Origin: Jiulongibacter sp024742395
GTDB lineage: Bacteria; Bacteroidota; Bacteroidia; Cytophagales; Spirosomataceae
Length of the DNA stretch: 64,000 bases
Direction: 5' to 3'
Assembly: GCA_965249455.1 (NCBI GenBank)
Contig: OZ252236.1
Location: 1,488,001 to 1,552,000, forward strand
The notes below the pieces were generated by a model, which saw only the letters and a program-made list of their open reading frames with translations, made no database searches and was not told where the DNA came from. Positions 1 to 6,971 of this stretch are shown one piece after another; position 1 is the first letter of the stretch, and the number at the start of each line of letters is the position of its first letter. The position numbers and the translations under genes are program-made.

Positions 1-2
1 TT

Positions 3-371
3 AGTAAGGTTAATTGGCGATTGAAAAAGCTAACAATTAATGCTTGGCAGGCGTTTTTTGGAGCCCTTTTTTTATTTCCTGCTAGTTTTATTTTTTACAA
101 AGGAGGCCTGAATGTATATGATTTAAATTTCTTTTTATCAGGTTCCTGGCTGGCTATTCCTGTTTCAGCTGGTGCGGTGTATCTATGGCTATGGTTACTT
201 TCTCTTGATACAGTAAAGGCGTCTTTCTTCTTATTTTTATGCCCAATATTCGGGTTTGTCTATGCCTATTTTATCTTAGGAGAACCATTTACCTTTTATA
301 CACTTACTGGCTTACTTGTAGTGATGCTGGCACTCTATATTGGGCAGAAAAAAAGCAAGCCTAAAAATTAA
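3..371 (+). CDS. EamA/DMT-family transporter, C-terminal part (5' end outside window)
   Basis: The frame is open to the window edge, so this is the last roughly 120 residues of a larger membrane protein. It shows four to five hydrophobic segments, with a GxLxxxPxSxxxY-like run followed by a segment containing LGEPFT and a final helix ending in basic residues. This is the usual layout of the second EamA repeat of drug/metabolite exporters, where the Gly-Glu-Pro motif precedes the last helix. A TTG at 21 is in frame but would start mid-domain, so it is not the true start. The substrate cannot be told from this fragment. Confidence 0.75.
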   Translation, partial: SKVNWRLKKLTINAWQAFFGALFLFPASFIFYKGGLNVYDLNFFLSGSWLAIPVSAGAVYLWLWLLSLDTVKASFFLFLCPIFGFVYAYFILGEPFTFYTLTGLLVVMLALYIGQKKSKPKN

Positions 372-480
372 GCTTGCTTTTATTAAACCTAAATGTAACC
401 TCTAAAAATCAAAATCCTTTGGTAATTACCTACGGATTTTAAGTAGAAAAGGATTAAAAACCTTTTCGAGGAATAGGTTA

Positions 481-1230
481 TTATTTTCTTCTCTTTCTGT
501 GAACCTTGATAGTCTCAGCATCTGCGAGGATTCTACCGCAGTGCTCACAAATAATGATTTTAAGCTTATCCATGATGTCTGCCTGAACTTGTGGAGGTAC
601 GACATTGAAGCAACCACCGCATGCACCACGATCAACTGCTACAACAGCAAGGCCATTTTTAGCACCACCACGAATTTTAGTGTAAGCCTTAAAAAGTCTT
701 TCTTCTACTTTTTTCGCTTGTCTTGCACTAGACTTCAGAAGTTTTTCTTCTTCCTCCTGACTCTCTACAACCAGACGGTCAAGCTCTTTTTTCTTAAGTT
801 CCAGAATTTCTTTTCTGTTGTTAAGTTTTTCAATTGTCTCAGCAATCTCCTGCTCTTTGGTTTTGATTTTATATTCAATCTCACGGATTCTTTTATCCGC
901 TAGCTGAATTTCAAGTTCCTGAAGTTCTAATTCTTTAGAAATGGCATCGTACTCACGATTATTTCTAACGTTCATCTGTTGATCTTTATATTTTAAGATC
1001 AATTTGTCAGAATCTTTTTTGTTTTGCCTATGACGCTCAATTTCTTCGTTATAAGAATCTACCTCAGACTGGAATCTACCAACTCTCTTCTCTATTCCCA
1101 TAACCTCGTCGCTCAAATCCTGAACTTCTTCAGGCAGGTCTCCACGAAGTTTTCTTAATTCGTCCAGTTTTGAGTCAATTTCCTGAAGTTTTAATAGCGA
1201 TTCTAATTTATCTGCGATCGTTAATTCCAT
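481..1230 (-). CDS. C4-type zinc ribbon / coiled-coil protein (CT398-like, DUF164 family)
   Basis: This is a 249-residue soluble protein. Roughly residues 1-180 are charged, heptad-like and rich in Glu/Lys/Leu, which predicts a long coiled coil. The C-terminal part carries two Cys pairs, CGGC and CEHC, about 25 residues apart, which form a zinc ribbon, then a basic tail. This order is characteristic of the CT398/YbjQ-neighbour zinc ribbon family, which is widespread and poorly characterised; nucleic-acid or flagellar/secretion associations are reported for relatives. It lies just downstream of the Nif3-like gene on the same strand (48 bases apart), a pairing that is common in Bacteroidota and suggests cotranscription. 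Confidence 0.85.
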   Translation of the reverse strand: MELTIADKLESLLKLQEIDSKLDELRKLRGDLPEEVQDLSDEVMGIEKRVGRFQSEVDSYNEEIERHRQNKKDSDKLILKYKDQQMNVRNNREYDAISKELELQELEIQLADKRIREIEYKIKTKEQEIAETIEKLNNRKEILELKKKELDRLVVESQEEEEKLLKSSARQAKKVEERLFKAYTKIRGGAKNGLAVVAVDRGACGGCFNVVPPQVQADIMDKLKIIICEHCGRILADAETIKVHRKRRK

Positions 1231-1278
1231 AAACTTTATTTAAAGTTATTTGCTGAATACCCTTATGGGTCGTTTGTT

Positions 1279-2373
1279 CTATAAGTAATTCACCGGATTG
1301 GTCTTGGCCTCCGATAAATAGGTCGCAAAATTAGAGAATTTTTTCAATATTTCATCCCTAATCAGCTCTTTTGTAAACTGCTCACTCTCATAGTGTCCAA
1401 TATCTGCAATGATGATTTTGTCTTCAGCGTCAAAGAACTCATGATACTTGTAGTCAGAAGTAATAAAGATATCTGCTTTTGCCCTTATGGCATCTTGAAG
1501 CAGAAAGCCTCCGGAGCCGCCGCATACAGCCACCCTGTTAATGGTATCGTGAGTAATATCAGTGTATTTGACAACCCCTGCTTTAAGAGTCGTTTTTACA
1601 AATTGTAGAAATTCTATAGTATCAACAGGCGAGTCAAGCTCGCCTACAATTCCACTTCCTACTGTCTGTAGTTTGTTTTCAAGGGGCGTTAAGAAGTAAG
1701 ATATTTCTTCATATGTGTGCCCTTTTCTCATGCCCCGAAGTACTTGATTTTTGATGAAGGCAGGGAATATTACTTCCACCCGGTACTCCTCTACTTCTTC
1801 GTATGTTCCTCTTGAGCCTATAGAAGGATTGGCTTGTTCATTTGCTTTAAAAGTGCCTCTGCCTTCAGTTCTGAAACTGCAATTACTGTAGTTGCCTATG
1901 TTCCCGGCTCCTGCTTCATACAATGAATCCAAAAGCTTGCCCGAATGTTCTTTTGGAACAAAGACAGTCAGCTTCATCAATTGCTGTGTCTTGGGTGCAA
2001 GGATGGATAATTTCTTAAGTTGAAGTTTCTCGGCAATCTTGAAATTTACTCCACCTGTCACGTTATCCAAATTAGTATGAATAGCATAAATAGCTATATC
2101 GTTTTTTATGGCTTTTAGAACAGTCCTTTCAATGTAATTAGAACCAGTGATTTTTTTCAATCCTTTAAAAATGATGGGATGATGAGCTACTATGAGATTG
2201 CAATTTTTCTCAATGGCTTCGTCAATCACTTTTTCGGTGCAGTCCAAAGTTGTCAGTACGTTGGTGATTTCCTGAAGATAATCGCCAACAATAAGGCCGG
2301 AGTTGTCGTAACTTTCCTGATAGGCCAATGGGGCCAGGTTTTCAAGATAAGAAGTGAGCTCTTGTATCTGCAT
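1279..2373 (-). CDS. Nif3-like dinuclear metal centre protein
   Basis: A 364-residue Nif3/YbgI (DUF34) family protein. Metal-site motifs are visible: VAHHPIIFKG near residue 65, AIHTNLDNVTGG near residue 100, and DIGHYESEQF near the C-terminus. Their His/Asp/Glu residues bind the two metal ions in solved family members. The protein is longer than the roughly 250-residue E. coli YbgI because of a central insertion (about residues 130-230), the PII-like domain seen in the long form of the family. The molecular function is unsettled; GTP cyclohydrolase-related and metal-chaperone roles have been suggested. It is probably cotranscribed with the downstream zinc-ribbon gene. Confidence 0.9.
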   Translation of the reverse strand: MQIQELTSYLENLAPLAYQESYDNSGLIVGDYLQEITNVLTTLDCTEKVIDEAIEKNCNLIVAHHPIIFKGLKKITGSNYIERTVLKAIKNDIAIYAIHTNLDNVTGGVNFKIAEKLQLKKLSILAPKTQQLMKLTVFVPKEHSGKLLDSLYEAGAGNIGNYSNCSFRTEGRGTFKANEQANPSIGSRGTYEEVEEYRVEVIFPAFIKNQVLRGMRKGHTYEEISYFLTPLENKLQTVGSGIVGELDSPVDTIEFLQFVKTTLKAGVVKYTDITHDTINRVAVCGGSGGFLLQDAIRAKADIFITSDYKYHEFFDAEDKIIIADIGHYESEQFTKELIRDEILKKFSNFATYLSEAKTNPVNYL

Positions 2374-2579
2374 TCTTGATTTTTTTGTAAAAGTATAAAA
2401 TAGATTTTACTCGTGATTTGAAATCAATAAACAGAGATTTGCATTCTGGATAATTCCCTTTTGTCGTTTCTAAGATTGAAAGTGTTGAATCATGTGAGCA
2501 AAAAGATCAAATATTTAGTAGTTTAAGGGTAACAATTTATGACTCAACCCAATGGAGGCTCTCAGAGCCTTTTACGAAA

Positions 2580-3353
2580 ATGAAAAAAATATTTATTCTT
2601 ACTCTATTACTTATTAATTCTATGGCTGCCAACTCACAAGAAAACCAATTTAAATCAGGTGTTTACCATTGGAATGACCTGGATGTAAAGGCTGGCAATA
2701 TGCGGGAAGGTCGAAGGTTTTTCGAAGGGAGTTCTCATCACTTTGACTACTTGGAAATTCATGCCACAACACAGCAAGCCGGAGCAAAGCCGGCTCCACC
2801 GCATACTCAAAAGGACATCGAAGAGATAATTATCGTAAAAGAAGGAAAGATGAAAATGACGATGGATGGTGAAAGCAGAGTTCTTGAGGCCGGAAGTGTT
2901 ATTTTGATTCCTCCTTTAGTAGAACAGTCGTTAGAAAATGTAGGTGAAGGCCCTTTGACATATTATGTGTTTATGTTTAGAGGGAAAAATGGAATGGATT
3001 TAGAAAGAGGGTCTCAATCAGGAGGTAAACTTTTTGCATCTGTAAATGATTTGACTACAAAAACGACTAAAAAAGGGGAGAGGGTTGGTTATTTTGACAG
3101 GCCTACCGTAATGTGCAGAAAATTAGAAATGCACGTTACTCAGCTTAATAATGTCGGGCCCAGTCATAATCCGCATCAACATGAAGATTCTGAAATTATC
3201 TTAGTATTGAAAGGAGAAGTGGGGGTAAAAATTGATGGCGTTAGTCATGCAGGGCAAGAAGGAGATATCTTTTTTGCTTCATCAGGAGCTCTGCATGGAG
3301 TAAGTAATTTAAAAGATATGCCTTGCCGATACTTTGCTATCAGATGGCAATAA
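2580..3353 (+). CDS. secreted double-cupin protein
   Basis: A 257-residue protein with a Sec signal peptide (roughly residues 1-19, hydrophobic and ending Ala-Asn-Ser-Gln). Two cupin barrels follow. The first has PPHTQKDIEEIIIVKEGKM and the second has NPHQHEDSEIILVLKGE, both matching the H-x-H/E-x-E cupin motif 1 that binds a metal ion. The second barrel ends with a GDIFFASSGALHGV motif 2. Bicupins of this form act in sugar or organic acid metabolism, but the substrate is not indicated and the gene stands alone. The ATG at 2580 is preferred because it gives a clean signal peptide. The stop codon overlaps the A-tract of the tRNA terminator. Confidence 0.8.
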   Translation: MKKIFILTLLLINSMAANSQENQFKSGVYHWNDLDVKAGNMREGRRFFEGSSHHFDYLEIHATTQQAGAKPAPPHTQKDIEEIIIVKEGKMKMTMDGESRVLEAGSVILIPPLVEQSLENVGEGPLTYYVFMFRGKNGMDLERGSQSGGKLFASVNDLTTKTTKKGERVGYFDRPTVMCRKLEMHVTQLNNVGPSHNPHQHEDSEIILVLKGEVGVKIDGVSHAGQEGDIFFASSGALHGVSNLKDMPCRYFAIRWQ

Positions 3354-3380
3354 AAAAAGCCTCAGATTTTCATCTGAGGC
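3352..3380 (-). terminator. intrinsic terminator of tRNA-Asp
   Basis: A nine-base-pair perfect stem (3359-3367 with 3372-3380) and a four-base loop are followed on the minus strand by seven U residues (A-run 3352-3358). It lies four bases beyond the 3' end of the tRNA. The U-tract codes for part of the cupin stop codon on the other strand, so the two convergent genes share this sequence. Confidence 0.85.
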
Positions 3381-3383
3381 TTG

Positions 3384-3457
3384 CGGTCCGGACGGGACTC
3401 GAACCCGCGACCCCCTGCGTGACAGGCAGGTATTCTAACCAGCTGAACTACCGGACC
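3384..3457 (-). tRNA. tRNA-Asp (GTC)
   Basis: Read on the minus strand, the sequence folds as a full cloverleaf. The acceptor arms are GGTCCGG and CCGGACC, with discriminator G. The D arm includes AGCTGGTTAGA, the anticodon loop is CTGTCAC with anticodon GTC, and the T arm includes GGTTCGAGTCC. CCA is not encoded (the following bases are CAA), so CCA must be added after transcription. The gene is a single unit with its own promoter upstream and intrinsic terminator downstream. Confidence 0.97.
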
Positions 3458-3493
3458 GGCTAAATAATTTGAGCTGTTACTCAAATGTGGGTG

Positions 3494-3523
3494 CAAAGAT
3501 AACTGGATATTTATTACTGTCAA
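3494..3523 (-). promoter_or_regulatory. promoter of tRNA-Asp
   Basis: On the minus strand TTG (3521-3523) is followed after exactly 19 bases by TATCTTTG (3494-3501). This is a full match to the Bacteroidota sigma-A pattern TTG-N19-TAnnTTTG. It lies about 37 bases upstream of the tRNA 5' end. It is one of the clearest complete promoters in the window and served as my local reference for the others. Confidence 0.8.
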
Positions 3524-4003
3524 TAGTCTGCTCAAAAAAAATGCAGTTATTTTTAAAGATTTTTGAAGCTATTTTGTCTTGGTTTTCATGACTGCCTTAT
3601 GTTCAATGATATAAATGTTTAGCTAAAGGCTGTAGTCGACAATATATTTTTCAAATATTTTGAGGAAGGCCGATATAAAGCAATCTTATATTCATGTTTG
3701 ACCAACAAGTGTCCATTTGATGAGACGATTGTGATAGTAGGTTTCTAGTGTCTGAGAATGCAATAGTCAAGTTAACTAACTTCTGAGTGCTTAACTTTTG
3801 ATTTGATTCTTTTGAAACAAAAGTGAGAATGAACAGATTGTTTTCTGAGTCAAACATGGTGGGCATCACAAATTCTTCGTGTTCCTGACAGAGATTTTTC
3901 TGATTCTATATTGCACGGGTCGGAAGTGGAAGGTTGTGTCACTCAATCCTAAGGCCTTTGCATGGATTCTAATATTATCAGCATTAGTGTAGTTATGGTG
4001 CAC
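3524..4003. other. gene-poor stretch, no supported gene
   Basis: About 480 bases lie between the tRNA-Asp promoter and the candidate small RNA without a convincing gene. Short frames exist on both strands (the longest, 72 codons on the minus strand at 3651-3869, matches no family I know). Fragments with protein-like composition in shifting plus-strand frames, for example codons reading EEGRYKAILYSCLTNKCP near 3660-3715, hint at a decayed gene, but this is not enough to call a pseudogene. Confidence 0.4.
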
Positions 4004-4032
4004 AAAAAAACCGCCCCAAAAATTGGAGCGGC
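4004..4032 (-). terminator. intrinsic terminator of the candidate small RNA
   Basis: An eight-pair stem (4010-4017 with 4025-4032, two G-U pairs in the RNA) has a seven-base AT loop and is followed by a seven-base U-tract on the minus strand. Confidence 0.75.
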
Positions 4033-4039
4033 TTTAAAA

Positions 4040-4065
4040 TTCAACCTAACCTATTAAACTATGAA
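4040..4065 (-). repeat. 3' box repeat, copy 1
   Basis: This block reads TTCATAGTTTAATAGG then TTAGGTTGAA on the minus strand. It is almost identical to 4394-4421 and, as there, sits just upstream of an intrinsic terminator. Copy 2 differs only by two one-base insertions. Confidence 0.7.
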
Positions 4066-4101
4066 AATCTTTTGTTGTGTGATTCTTGATTTATTACTGT
4101 A

Positions 4102-4133
4102 CAAATATGGGAATAATAATTTTAACAGGCAAA
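4102..4133 (-). promoter_or_regulatory. promoter of the candidate small RNA
   Basis: On the minus strand TTTG (4130-4133) and CATATTTG (4102-4109) are separated by 20 bases. The gene at 4434-4904 has the same two elements with the same 20-base spacing (4967-4970 and 4939-4946), and both are preceded by CAA before the TTTG. The -7 box deviates from TAnnTTTG only in its first base. Confidence 0.6.
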
Positions 4134-4356
4134 TTGTGAAAGTATTATTATCTAGAATAATAAATGGAAATAATATTAATATACGGAATAAAATATATAC
4201 AATAGTGTAATTTATAAGTGTTTGTGTATGTAATATGCATGCATACTAAATAATATTGTTTTTTATTTAATGGTGAAAAATCTTTAAAAAGTACAATAAA
4301 ATGCAATAGTATTTAAATATGTATAGGTGATTTTTTTAGAAGGTTTAAATACAAAT

Positions 4357-4385
4357 AAAAAGCCGTCCCGAATTTCAGGACGGCT
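4357..4385 (-). terminator. intrinsic terminator of the 4434-4904 gene
   Basis: An eight-base-pair perfect stem (4361-4368 with 4378-4385) and a nine-base loop are followed on the minus strand by a short U-tract. It lies about 50 bases past the stop codon of the upstream gene. Confidence 0.8.
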
Positions 4386-4393
4386 TTCAACTA

Positions 4394-4421
4394 TTCAACC
4401 CTAACCTATTTAAACTATGAA
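4394..4421 (-). repeat. 3' box repeat, copy 2
   Basis: This is the second copy of the box at 4040-4065, located between the stop codon of the 4434-4904 gene and its terminator hairpin. Shared core in plus orientation: CCTAACCTATT then AAACTATGAA. The shared position just before a terminator suggests a 3' untranslated element. Confidence 0.7.
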
Positions 4422-4433
4422 GTTTAAATGATA

Positions 4434-4904
4434 TTATCTACCTACCGACTGCTCAATGGAGATTGTTGGTAGTTCGAAGAAAAGATTCATAGGTCTTTCC
4501 TCAATTTTGTTGTTCCATAGGAAAGTGAAAACCTTCTCGGTTATATCCACTTTCTTTGCCCATAGCTCAGCTTCTTCACCTCTCATTTTATCTAATTTGT
4601 CGGTAATGCTCGCTGTTGCTATGTAAAACTCTTCTTTCTCATCATCAGACAGTTTCAAGAACTGACCAGTTGAGCTGTTGTAAAGCCTAACTACGTTATT
4701 GAACGTTGCCCAGGCATTCTCTTCTTTTTTGACAAACCTCTTCGCCTTTTTGTTCATGAATACAGTGAAGTCGAATTCAGAACCAGTTGAAAGGTATATG
4801 TTATTTTTTACTCTTACAGAGTCTTCAGCGTTTGCTACTCCTGCTCCGAAGAATAGTGCTGAAAGTACAATTATCGATTTTACTATTTTATTTGACATAA
4901 TCAT
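4434..4904 (-). CDS. small secreted protein of unknown function
   Basis: A 156-residue protein (or 154 if the second Met at residue 3 is used), with a Sec signal peptide whose hydrophobic core reads IIVLSALFFGAGVANA and a cleavage site of the AxA type. The mature part is charged, about 130 residues, with no Cys and no motif I recognise. It may be periplasmic. It has its own promoter at 4939-4970 and terminator at 4357-4385, so it is transcribed as a single gene. Confidence 0.65.
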   Translation of the reverse strand: MIMSNKIVKSIIVLSALFFGAGVANAEDSVRVKNNIYLSTGSEFDFTVFMNKKAKRFVKKEENAWATFNNVVRLYNSSTGQFLKLSDDEKEEFYIATASITDKLDKMRGEEAELWAKKVDITEKVFTFLWNNKIEERPMNLFFELPTISIEQSVGR

Positions 4905-4938
4905 GGATTCGTTTAATTATCCGTTTGTTATTACATTG

Positions 4939-4970
4939 CAAATATGGCAGGTTTTTACAGAATGTTCAAA
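4939..4970 (-). promoter_or_regulatory. promoter of the 4434-4904 gene
   Basis: On the minus strand TTTG (4967-4970) and CATATTTG (4939-4946) are spaced by 20 bases. The start codon lies about 35 bases downstream. The arrangement matches the small-RNA promoter at 4102-4133. Confidence 0.65.
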
Positions 4971-5145
4971 TTGTATTGGGAATGCAATGCAGAATAAAAG
5001 TTGGTTTAATTTGTATAGAATGCACAAAAAGGTTCACATGATTTTGTGAATTGATCCTAATGAGAAATAATATACTTTTATTAAAAAAATTAATTATAGA
5101 TTATGCTTTTTTCTAGGAAGTCTTAAAGTTCTTTATTAAGTACAA

Positions 5146-5706
5146 TTATTCATTGAAGTAGTTCATAGTTCTTTCTATGCCTATAGTGCAAAAGCTAATT
5201 ATAGATTCTTTTGCTTTGTCTATCTTATTAATTATCTCGATTAGTTCATCTTCACTGAAGTTGCCTAATACATAATCTACTTGTCTTCCTTTTGGGTAAT
5301 TATTCCCAATACCTATTTTGAGTCTTGCATATTCATTGTTATGCAATACTCTTTCTATGTCTTTAAGTCCGTTATGCCCTGCAGAAGATCCTTTGGGTTT
5401 AATTCTAATCTTACCTAAGGGTAGAGCCACATCATCTACAATGATTAATACATTCTCCACAGGTATTTTTAAGGTGGTCATCCAGTATTGTAATGCATTA
5501 CCGGATAAATTCATGTAAGTCGTAGGCTTTATTAAATGTATAGTTCTGCCTTTTGTTTTCCATTCAGCGTGATAAGCCAGCTTTTCCATTTTAAAAGTAA
5601 GATCCTCTTGTGCTGCTATTCTATCGAGTGCCATAAAGCCGGCATTATGTCTGGTGAATGCGTATTTGGGGCCAATATTACCCAGCCCTACAATTAAGTA
5701 TTTCAT
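5146..5706 (-). CDS. pth: peptidyl-tRNA hydrolase
   Basis: Pth releases amino acids from peptidyl-tRNA dropped by the ribosome and is essential in the cytosol. The 186-residue protein begins MKYLIVGLGNIG and carries TRHNAGFMALD with the catalytic His, KPTTYMNLSG, and the DDVALPLGKIRIKPKGSSAGHNGL segment. These are the classical Pth motifs, and the length matches the family. The frame extends 26 codons upstream, but those residues are not part of the family and the ATG at 5706 begins exactly at the first beta strand. The gene diverges from pyrR across 131 bases that contain a palindrome. Confidence 0.95.
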   Translation of the reverse strand: MKYLIVGLGNIGPKYAFTRHNAGFMALDRIAAQEDLTFKMEKLAYHAEWKTKGRTIHLIKPTTYMNLSGNALQYWMTTLKIPVENVLIIVDDVALPLGKIRIKPKGSSAGHNGLKDIERVLHNNEYARLKIGIGNNYPKGRQVDYVLGNFSEDELIEIINKIDKAKESIISFCTIGIERTMNYFNE

Positions 5707-5732
5707 TTGAGAAGTTATGTTCTTTGTCAAAA

Positions 5733-5760
5733 CTCTGGATTTTATATAATAAATCCAGAG
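5733..5760. promoter_or_regulatory. 28-base palindrome in the pth-pyrR divergent region
   Basis: Ten-base arms CTCTGGATTT (5733-5742) and AAATCCAGAG (5751-5760) pair perfectly around an eight-base AT loop. There is no real U-tract on either side. It lies 27 bases upstream of the pth start and 48 bases upstream of the predicted pyrR -7 box. It may be an operator, or a hairpin in the pth leader. Confidence 0.5.
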
Positions 5761-5807
5761 ATGGGCTTTATTATTTGGTCTCATTAGTCAATTTAAGTAA
5801 TAGTCGA

Positions 5808-5815
5808 TATTTTTG
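5808..5815 (+). promoter_or_regulatory. -7 box of pyrR
   Basis: TATTTTTG matches TAnnTTTG exactly and lies 22 bases before the pyrR ATG. No TTG stands at the expected distance upstream. Confidence 0.45.
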
Positions 5816-5837
5816 TCTGTATTCATTTAATGCTGAA

Positions 5838-6377
5838 ATGAACAAAAAAAGACTTATCCTTAGTCAGCCGCTGTTAGACGTGATATTAGCCCGGCTTTCT
5901 CAGGAAATTATTGAGAACAACGGTGACATGAAAGAAGCCGTGATAATTGGTTTGCAGCCAAGAGGTGTTTTTCTGGCCGAAAGAATTGTGGCTAATCTTA
6001 AACAAACACTAAACTTTGAGGTGCCTTATGGTGTGCTGGATGCAACGTTTTACAGGGACGATTTTAGAAGACGAGATTCTATGCTTACTCCTAATAGCAC
6101 CAGAATTGATTTTGTCATAGAAAATAAAAAGGTTATTCTCATTGATGATGTACTGGCTACAGGGCGAATGGTGAGGGCCGCAATTGATGCTCTTCAGGCC
6201 TTTGGAAGACCAAATAAGATAGAATTACTCTGTTTAATTGATAGAAGCTATAGTCGTGATTTGCCTATTCAACCTGATTATGTCGGTAGAAGGGTTAATA
6301 CGCAAAAAACTCAAAGAGTACTTGTGGAGTGGACAAATCAAGGTTATAAGGCAGATAAAATTTGGCTAATGGATTAG
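5838..6377 (+). CDS. pyrR: PyrR-type phosphoribosyltransferase
   Basis: A 179-residue phosphoribosyltransferase matching PyrR, the uracil phosphoribosyltransferase and pyrimidine operon regulator. The PRPP-binding motif VILIDDVLATGR spans about residues 99-110. IIGLQPRGVFLAERI (about 36-50), the FYRDDFRRRD loop (71-80), and a C-terminal VEWTNQGYKADKIWL are typical. The frame runs 60 codons further upstream into pth, so the ATG at 5838 was chosen, which is the first Met of the family alignment and follows a good -7 box. Whether it regulates pyr genes by attenuation in this phylum cannot be told; no pyr genes are nearby. Six bases separate it from aat. Confidence 0.9.
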   Translation: MNKKRLILSQPLLDVILARLSQEIIENNGDMKEAVIIGLQPRGVFLAERIVANLKQTLNFEVPYGVLDATFYRDDFRRRDSMLTPNSTRIDFVIENKKVILIDDVLATGRMVRAAIDALQAFGRPNKIELLCLIDRSYSRDLPIQPDYVGRRVNTQKTQRVLVEWTNQGYKADKIWLMD

Positions 6378-6383
6378 ATTATT

Positions 6384-6971
6384 ATGTCATTAACTTCTGA
6401 TGAGTTATTACATGGTTATCTGAACGGGGCTTTTCCAATGGCTGAACCATCTGGTGAAATTTATTGGTATGCACCCAATCCCAGAGCAATAATACCGATT
6501 AAAACCTATAAACCTTCCAAATCTCTACGGCCTGTTCTTAATCGTAATGAATTTGAGATAAAAATAAATTCATGCTTCAAACAGGTGATGCAAGAATGTG
6601 CAAAACCAAGATTTCCTGGTGATCAAACATGGATATCAGACGAGTTAATAGATGTTTATTGTGAGCTTCAAACACAGGGTTTTGGCTGTTCGGTAGAGGC
6701 CTATAAAAATGGAGAACTAGCAGGCGGATTGTATGGAGTATGTATTGGGGCCGCTTTTTTTGGAGAGTCTATGTTTTTTAAGCTTCCCAATGCATCAAAA
6801 GTTGCCTTTCACTATTTGATTGAAATCTTAAAAAAGAATGAGTTCCTATTGCTTGATACCCAGTTCATGAATGATAATGTACAGCGGTATGGGGCGATAG
6901 AAATTTCGAAGGATGAGTATGAGTCTAAACTTATAAAAGCTCTTGTAAAAAAACGTTCTTTTAAACTTTAG
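6384..6971 (+). CDS. aat: leucyl/phenylalanyl-tRNA-protein transferase
   Basis: Aat adds Leu or Phe from charged tRNA to proteins with N-terminal Lys or Arg, marking them for the ClpS/ClpAP N-end rule pathway. The 195-residue protein has the family signature GAFPMAE near the start, WYAPNPRAIIP, the ETWIS-like QTWISDELIDVYCELQTQGF block, and GGLYGVCIGAAFFGESMF near residue 115-130. It follows pyrR by six bases, implying cotranscription. Its last four bases overlap the 3' end of the convergent methylase gene. Confidence 0.92.
   Translation: MSLTSDELLHGYLNGAFPMAEPSGEIYWYAPNPRAIIPIKTYKPSKSLRPVLNRNEFEIKINSCFKQVMQECAKPRFPGDQTWISDELIDVYCELQTQGFGCSVEAYKNGELAGGLYGVCIGAAFFGESMFFKLPNASKVAFHYLIEILKKNEFLLLDTQFMNDNVQRYGAIEISKDEYESKLIKALVKKRSFKL

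Larger units (their letters stand above)
4004..4097 (-). ncRNA. candidate small RNA with 3' box and terminator
   Basis: On the minus strand a complete promoter (4102-4133) is followed after about 65 bases by a GC-rich hairpin and seven U residues (4004-4032), so a transcript of about 90 nucleotides is predicted. No open frame of useful length lies between them. The last part before the hairpin (4040-4065) is a box nearly identical to one preceding the terminator of the gene at 4434-4904. The predicted start is inferred from the -7 box and is uncertain by a few bases. It could instead be the relic of a gene whose coding part has been lost while promoter and 3' end remain. Confidence 0.5.

Noticed and set aside
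2552..2572. Hairpin just upstream of the cupin start
   Set aside because: AGGCT and AGCCT arms can pair over only five bases, too weak to name as a regulatory element.
3651..3869. 72-codon frame on the minus strand
   Set aside because: Composition is poor in typical gene features, there is no recognisable family, and the area looks degenerate.
4061..4210. 49-codon plus-strand frame starting ATGAAAATC after the first repeat box
   Set aside because: It is extremely AT-rich and Asn/Ile-rich, and the equivalent ATG after the second box copy stops after four codons, so the ATG is part of the repeat rather than a start.
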